A DNA stretch of 64,000 nt from DALYJJ01 sp031969915 (GTDB taxonomy: Bacteria > Acidobacteriota > Terriglobia > Bryobacterales > Bryobacteraceae). The notes under the pieces were generated by a model, which saw only the letters and a list, made by a program, of their open reading frames with translations, had not been told where the DNA came from and did no database searches. The position numbers were made by a program, and so were the translations under genes. The first letter of the stretch is position 1, and every line of letters starts with the position of its first letter. The stretch is taken from positions 1 to 64,000 of the forward strand of contig DALYJJ010000017.1 of assembly GCA_031969915.1 (NCBI GenBank), written 5' to 3'. Positions 59,708 through 64,000 of the stretch are shown here, piece by piece.

Positions 59708-59750
59708 GCTTACCCTCCGATTAGCTTCTCGGCGATTCTTGACTTTCTTT

Positions 59751-59796
59751 GCGAATATTGGCTGATTCCGCAGGAGCTAACTCCTTACGTATTCGC
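59751..59796. promoter_or_regulatory. Nested inverted repeats between chemoreceptor and permease genes
   Basis: Outer arms GCGAATA (59751-59757) and TATTCGC (59790-59796); inner arms AGGAG (59772-59776) and CTCCT (59781-59785) around CTAA. It lies 44 bases upstream of the chemoreceptor start. It may be an operator or leader hairpin; no promoter boxes are clear. Confidence 0.35.
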
Positions 59797-59868
59797 AACG
59801 TATCGGACCTTCGGGGGAACGCTCCCCGCTCCGGTCTCGTAAATGAGAGTGACGGCCCGGAGGTGACA

Positions 59869-62520
59869 GTGAGCGCGGTATGGGAACGCCCCAAGCTGGA
59901 GCAGACCGTAAGGAAGCAACCTCCGCCTCCGGTGATCGTCATGCCCAAGAAACGGCGATTCCGGTCTGGAAATCTCCTGCTGGACGTTCTCCGTCAGACC
60001 GGCGCCAATATCTGGCGGAACAAGCTCCGCAGCTTCCTCACCATGTTCGGCATCGCCTGGGGCATCGCGTCGCTGGTGCTCATGTCGGCGCTGAGCGACG
60101 GGTTCCGCGAGGGCCAGCGCAAGAACATGTCGCAGATCGGCGACAACATCGTGATGGTCTTCGGCGGCCGCACGGAAAAGCAGGCCGGTGGCGAGCGCGC
60201 CGGGCGGCGTGTCTTTCTGCGGGAGAGCGACGTGGCGGCGATTCGCGCCTTCTGCCCGACCGTGGCCACGGTCTCCTCGGAAGTGAAGAACTTCGACGTG
60301 CTGGTGCGCAGCGCCCACAACGCGGGCCGCTTCCTGACGCTCGGCGCGACGCCGGAATACCTGAAGCTCCGCAACTTCCCGATGGAGTCGGGACGCGTTG
60401 TCTCGGCCGGGGACGAAGCCCAGGGCCGCCGCGTGGCGATGCTCGGCAGCGCCGTGCGCAAGCAGCTCTTTGAGAAGCGGCCGAAGGTGCTGGGCGAAAC
60501 CGTGCACATCAACAACTACCCGTATCTCGTGATCGGTCTGCTGACGGAGAAGACGCAGAACAGCTCCTACGACGGGTGGGACAACGATAAGGTGATCATC
60601 CCCGCCTCCGCGCTGCGCCGCGACGCGCCGCCCAGCCGCGAAGTGGCCACCCAGGGCCGCGTCTTCTCGATCGTGTACCGGCCGCGCTCAACCGAACAGT
60701 GGGAGGCCGCGCAAGCCGAGGTGCGGCGCACACTCGGCCGGGTCCACGGTTTCGAGCCCGACGACAAGGCCGCGCTTCCGATGTGGGACATGGTGGAGGG
60801 AGCCAAACTCTTCGACAAGGTCTTCGATTCCGCCGACATCTTCCTGGCCGCCATCGCATTGGTGACCCTCTCGCTCGGCGGCATCGGCGTGATGAACACG
60901 ATGATGATGGCCGTCTCGGAACGAGTGAACGAGGTGGGCCTCAAGAAGGCGCTCGGCGCCACCAACCGCCGCATCCTCGCGGACTTCTTCCTGGAAGGGC
61001 TGACGCTGGCGCTGTTCAGCGGCGCCGCGGGCCTGGTCGTCACCCTCGGGCTCGCGGCGGCGGTGAACTCGCTGCCCATGCCCGCGATGTGGTCCGGCCT
61101 GCCGGTCCACTGGCGGGAGCTCGCCATCGCCACCGCCGCGCTCGGCACGGTGGCGGTGCTCTCCGCGCTGCCGCCGGCCTGGCAGGCCGCGCAACTGATG
61201 TACTGCTGGAGGGTGATGCCGCAGGGCTCGACCCGTCGAAGCGTTGCGGCAGGAGCGCTAGCCATGACCCTCCAATACCAGGTGGCCGAAGCGTGGGCGT
61301 CGCTCCGGTACTACCGCCGGCGGACGCTGATCACCATCGCGAGCCTCGCCTGGGGCGTCACCTGTTTCGTGGTGCTGATGTCCTACGGCGAGGGTTTCGA
61401 ATTCGCCCTCACCAAGGCATTTCGAGCCGTCGGCCAGGATCTGATCATCATGTTCAGCGGGCAGACCAGTGAACAGGCGGGCGGCCTGCGCGCGGGCCGC
61501 CGGGTGCGCATCGAGTTCGACGACGTCGCCGCCCTCAGGGAAGCCGTGCCGCTGATCGGCGCCATGTCGCCCGAGGGTTTTCGCGGCGCCACCGTGACGC
61601 GCGGCGCGATGGAGAAGAACACGACCATCCGCGCCGTCTACCCCGAGTATGAAGTGGTTCGCAACATGAAGCTGGCGCAGGGGCGCTGGATCAGCGCCGC
61701 GGACAACGCGTACCAGAACCGTGTCCTGGTGTTGGGCGGAAAGCTCGCCCAGGAACTGTTCCGCGGGCTGCCTCCGGTGGGCGAAGAAGTCGTTCTGAAC
61801 GGCGTGCGCTTCACCGTGGTGGGCGTCATCGAAACCAAGCTCCAGATCGCCAACTACAACCGCCGCGACGACGAGTGCGTCTTTATTCCTTACGGGACAT
61901 ATGGCCTGTTCGGCGACAAGCGCTATCCGGTGTTCATCGTCTGGATGCCGGTGAACGGGGCGGTGCGCGAGCAGGCGATGAAGATGGTGCGCGCCAAGCT
62001 GGCCGAACTGCACAGGTACTCGCCCTCCGACGAGAAGGCCATTGAGATGATCGCCTTCAGCCAGTTCATGCACATGATCACGGCGATGACCCTGGCGGTG
62101 AAGCTGCTGCTCGGCTTCATCGGCGCGCTCACGCTGGCCATCGGCGGCGTGGGCCTGGCCAACATCATGCTTGCTTCGGTGATCGACCGCACGCGCGAGA
62201 TCGGCATGATGAAAGCCCTGGGCGGGTTCCGCCGCTTCATCCTGCGGCAGTTCCTGATCGAGGCTTCGATGATCGTCGGCGCCGGGGGCGCCCTCGGAAT
62301 CGGCCTCGGCGCGGCCGTCACCTGGCTGGTCGGTTCCATGCCCTTCCTGGGGCCTCTGTTCAAGGACGAATCCGGCGCGGGCGCGATTCAACTCGGTATC
62401 TCCCTTCCGGCCATCGTGGTGTCCACCTCCGTGCTCCTGTGCGTCGGCCTGGTGGCGGGAATGATCCCGGCGATCAAAGCCGCGCGCCTCAACCCGATCG
62501 AAGCCCTCCGGTGCGAATGA
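59869..62520 (+). CDS. Duplicated MacB/FtsX-type ABC permease, fused
   Basis: 883 aa. GTG 59869 follows GGAGG at five bases, giving a cytoplasmic leader with a polyproline stretch (KQPPPPVIV) before the first helix; ATG 59941 is the alternative. Module 1 (about 25-450): helix 'FLTMFGIAWGIASLVLMSAL', periplasmic domain, FtsX domain 'VTLSLGGIGVMNTMMMAVSE', and two more helices. Module 2 (about 465-883): the same order, from 'LITIASLAWGVTCFVVLMSYGEGF' to 'LVAGMIPAIKAARLNPIEAL'. This resembles acidobacterial duplicated orphan permeases. No ATPase is adjacent. Substrate unknown. Confidence 0.85.
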   Translation: MSAVWERPKLEQTVRKQPPPPVIVMPKKRRFRSGNLLLDVLRQTGANIWRNKLRSFLTMFGIAWGIASLVLMSALSDGFREGQRKNMSQIGDNIVMVFGGRTEKQAGGERAGRRVFLRESDVAAIRAFCPTVATVSSEVKNFDVLVRSAHNAGRFLTLGATPEYLKLRNFPMESGRVVSAGDEAQGRRVAMLGSAVRKQLFEKRPKVLGETVHINNYPYLVIGLLTEKTQNSSYDGWDNDKVIIPASALRRDAPPSREVATQGRVFSIVYRPRSTEQWEAAQAEVRRTLGRVHGFEPDDKAALPMWDMVEGAKLFDKVFDSADIFLAAIALVTLSLGGIGVMNTMMMAVSERVNEVGLKKALGATNRRILADFFLEGLTLALFSGAAGLVVTLGLAAAVNSLPMPAMWSGLPVHWRELAIATAALGTVAVLSALPPAWQAAQLMYCWRVMPQGSTRRSVAAGALAMTLQYQVAEAWASLRYYRRRTLITIASLAWGVTCFVVLMSYGEGFEFALTKAFRAVGQDLIIMFSGQTSEQAGGLRAGRRVRIEFDDVAALREAVPLIGAMSPEGFRGATVTRGAMEKNTTIRAVYPEYEVVRNMKLAQGRWISAADNAYQNRVLVLGGKLAQELFRGLPPVGEEVVLNGVRFTVVGVIETKLQIANYNRRDDECVFIPYGTYGLFGDKRYPVFIVWMPVNGAVREQAMKMVRAKLAELHRYSPSDEKAIEMIAFSQFMHMITAMTLAVKLLLGFIGALTLAIGGVGLANIMLASVIDRTREIGMMKALGGFRRFILRQFLIEASMIVGAGGALGIGLGAAVTWLVGSMPFLGPLFKDESGAGAIQLGISLPAIVVSTSVLLCVGLVAGMIPAIKAARLNPIEALRCE

Positions 62521-62565
62521 TCGGCGCACCCGTGCCGGTGCTATACTTGCGCGACCGCTTCCCGA

Positions 62566-63918
62566 ATGAGCCCCACTCCATCGCGCAGCCCGATCGAGCG
62601 CTTCGCCGGCCTGATCGTGCAGTTCGTGCCGGACGCCATGACCGCGAGCATCGTCCTGCTGCTCGCCCTCGCCGCCTTTGCTTTGGCCCTGGGGACGCCG
62701 CCCCTCGAGGTCGCCCAGGCCCACTACAAGGGGTTCTGGGCGTTGCTGCCGTTCACCGCCCAGATGGCGCTGCTGATTGTCCTGGGCGCGGCGGCTGCCG
62801 CCAGCCCCCTGTTTCAGAGGATGGTGGGCGCTCTCTCCCAACTGCCGCGCAGCGCGAACCAGACCGTGGCGCTCGCGGTCCTGGTGGTCGCCGCATGCTC
62901 CTACTGCTTCTGGGCGCTGGGCTACGGTCTGGGTCCCATGGTGGCGGTGCTGTTCGCGCGCGAGGCGGAGAAGCGCGGGTACGCCCTGCACTTTCCGTTC
63001 TTCCTTGCCATCACGTTCTGCGCCGGCGCGGTCTGGCAGTTCGGCTTGTCCTCTTCCGCGCCGTTGATCATCGCCACGCCGGGGCATTTCCTCGAAAAGA
63101 GCATCGGCGTGGTTCCGCTCTCGCGGACCATCTTCTCGCCCGCTGCGATCCTCGATGTCGTGTTGTACCTGTGCGCCCTCATCGCGGCGGGCTGCTGGCT
63201 GATGCCCCGCACGAAGCACCCCGTGTCCGACTTTCCCGAGGCGCTGCAGATCGCGCAACCGGTCCCGCTCGCCGCCCCGTCCGCCGATGAGACGTTCACT
63301 GCGCGCCTGGAACGCCATCCCTTTTTTGCCTGGGTTCTGGGCGTTGTGCTGGCCCTCTGGCTGGCGATCCACTTCTTCGTCCAGGGCGCGAGCCTCAACA
63401 TCAACGCCCTGAACGCCGTCCTGCTGCTCTCCGTGGTGCTGCTGCACGGCAGCGTCAAGCGCCTCTCGCTGGCGCTGGAACGGGCCGCCACTACGGCGTG
63501 GCCCATCCTGGTGCTCTATCCGCTCTACGCCGGCGTCGCCGGACTCATCGAGCACACCCGCGTGGGCCCGGCGATGGTCTCGCTGCTCGCCGGTGCGTCC
63601 AGCCCGCTCACGTTTCCCACGCTCTCGGCGATCATCGGAACGGTGTTCGCGTTCTTCATCCCGTCGTCGGGCGCTCAATGGGCACTGCAAGGGGCCGTGA
63701 TGGTGCAGTCGTCGCTCGAGGTGGGCATCACGGTGGAGCGAGGGCTGCTCGCCATGTCCGTCGGCGATCACATGGGCAACCTGATCTCCCCCTTCTGGTA
63801 CGCGATCATCGCCAGCGTCGCCCGCCTGGACTTCCGGACGTTCTTCGGCTACGGCATCGTCTTCGCCATGATCTGGTTCGTCATCGGCGCGCTGGTGTTT
63901 ACCTTCGCGCCCTGTTGA
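62566..63918 (+). CDS. atoE: AtoE-family short-chain fatty acid transporter
   Basis: 450 aa with about twelve spans. Family phrases: 'FVPDAMTASIVLLLALAAF', 'HYKGFWALLPFTAQMALLIVLG', 'SYCFWALGYGLGPMVAVLFARE' and 'FWYAIIASVARLDFRTFFGYG'. Expected to import short-chain fatty acids such as butyrate or acetoacetate. It is 45 bases downstream of the permease. Confidence 0.88.
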   Translation: MSPTPSRSPIERFAGLIVQFVPDAMTASIVLLLALAAFALALGTPPLEVAQAHYKGFWALLPFTAQMALLIVLGAAAAASPLFQRMVGALSQLPRSANQTVALAVLVVAACSYCFWALGYGLGPMVAVLFAREAEKRGYALHFPFFLAITFCAGAVWQFGLSSSAPLIIATPGHFLEKSIGVVPLSRTIFSPAAILDVVLYLCALIAAGCWLMPRTKHPVSDFPEALQIAQPVPLAAPSADETFTARLERHPFFAWVLGVVLALWLAIHFFVQGASLNINALNAVLLLSVVLLHGSVKRLSLALERAATTAWPILVLYPLYAGVAGLIEHTRVGPAMVSLLAGASSPLTFPTLSAIIGTVFAFFIPSSGAQWALQGAVMVQSSLEVGITVERGLLAMSVGDHMGNLISPFWYAIIASVARLDFRTFFGYGIVFAMIWFVIGALVFTFAPC

Positions 63919-63936
63919 GGCAGGCGTGCAAATTGC

Positions 63937-64000
63937 TCAGCGAGTCCCCTGCCTCGGCGGGCGCTCCAGAAACAGCGGGTCGGCCTCCGCCGAAGTCAGC
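63937..64000 (-). CDS. C-terminal end of an unidentified gene, truncated by window edge
   Basis: On the minus strand a frame from the window edge reads LTSAEADPLFLERPPRQGTR and stops at TGA (63939-63937). Twenty-one codons are too few to identify. It would converge on the transporter gene with 18 bases between stops. Confidence 0.35.
   Translation of the reverse strand, partial: LTSAEADPLFLERPPRQGTR

Noticed and set aside
61258..63771. Open frame of 837 codons on the minus strand
   Set aside because: It lies opposite the permease and the fatty acid transporter, both well supported. Its Arg/Gly/His/Asp-rich, low-complexity translation is the usual mirror of high-GC coding DNA.
1..64000. CRISPR arrays, rRNA or tRNA genes, insertion sequences
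   Set aside because: I found no regularly spaced repeats, no T-loop/anticodon patterns that fold, and no transposase-like protein. Short matches such as GTTCGAATCC near 45274 lie inside coding sequence.

Overview
The window looks like chromosomal DNA from a high-GC Acidobacteriota, probably of the Solibacter/Bryobacterales type. The evidence is a VWFA-related acidobacterial protein, an Oar-like TonB-dependent receptor with a carboxypeptidase-regulatory N-terminus, a duplicated FtsX/MacB permease without an ATPase, DUF1501 and DUF4384 proteins, an MqnD-like menaquinone gene, and a sigma/anti-sigma/DUF4097 envelope operon. This assignment is inferred from gene families, not from a marker gene. 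I saw no rRNA, tRNA, CRISPR array, insertion sequence or prophage. One run of ten Ns (38880-38889) marks an assembly join.

Layout. 1-5.2 kb: a truncated exported protein and an Ig-like membrane protein (minus strand), divergent from two DUF4384 proteins and an exported caspase/PEGA/TPR protein. 5.2-10.3 kb: selB overlapping a divergent VWFA gene, a small exported protein, and a CrtI-like FAD oxidoreductase. 10.5-15.8 kb: the divergent TetR regulator, an acyl-CoA carboxyltransferase, a 48-codon membrane micro-ORF, a SthA-like flavoprotein and a DUF1501 protein. 15.8-23.7 kb: a REC/HD-GYP regulator, DUF72, a pilin-like protein, then an overlapping chain of TPR protein, MFS transporter and glycosyltransferase-RimI fusion, then DUF465. 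23.7-38.5 kb is mostly housekeeping: guaB, a GH-A-like hydrolase, aat, glnA, xseA, efp, a hybrid histidine kinase, an mqnD-like gene, a HEAT-repeat protein, a class I amidotransferase, isocitrate dehydrogenase and purH.

38.5-44.4 kb is a compact minus-strand [NiFe]-hydrogenase operon in hybOABC order (group 1c-like, respiratory uptake), with a hemerythrin gene translationally coupled between the large subunit and the maturation protease. A di-heme cytochrome c gene diverges from it. 46-50.7 kb: a sugar isomerase/epimerase-like protein and a large TonB-dependent receptor. 50.8-54.7 kb: ArsR, then an overlapping ECF sigma, zinc anti-sigma, B-box membrane protein, LiaI-like protein and DUF4097 operon. 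55-64 kb: a YbhN/LPG-flippase-like protein coupled to nrdR, the major sigma factor, a chemoreceptor, the duplicated permease, an AtoE-type short-chain fatty acid transporter and the end of one more gene.

The most distinctive loci are the exported caspase/DUF4384 cluster, the hemerythrin embedded in an operon whose hydrogenase lacks the oxygen-tolerance cysteines, the glycosyltransferase-RimI fusion, and the TetR divergon whose two promoters meet at a palindrome. The N-gap inside the hydrogenase protease can be closed in frame by removing 47 bases between two CAGG tetranucleotides.
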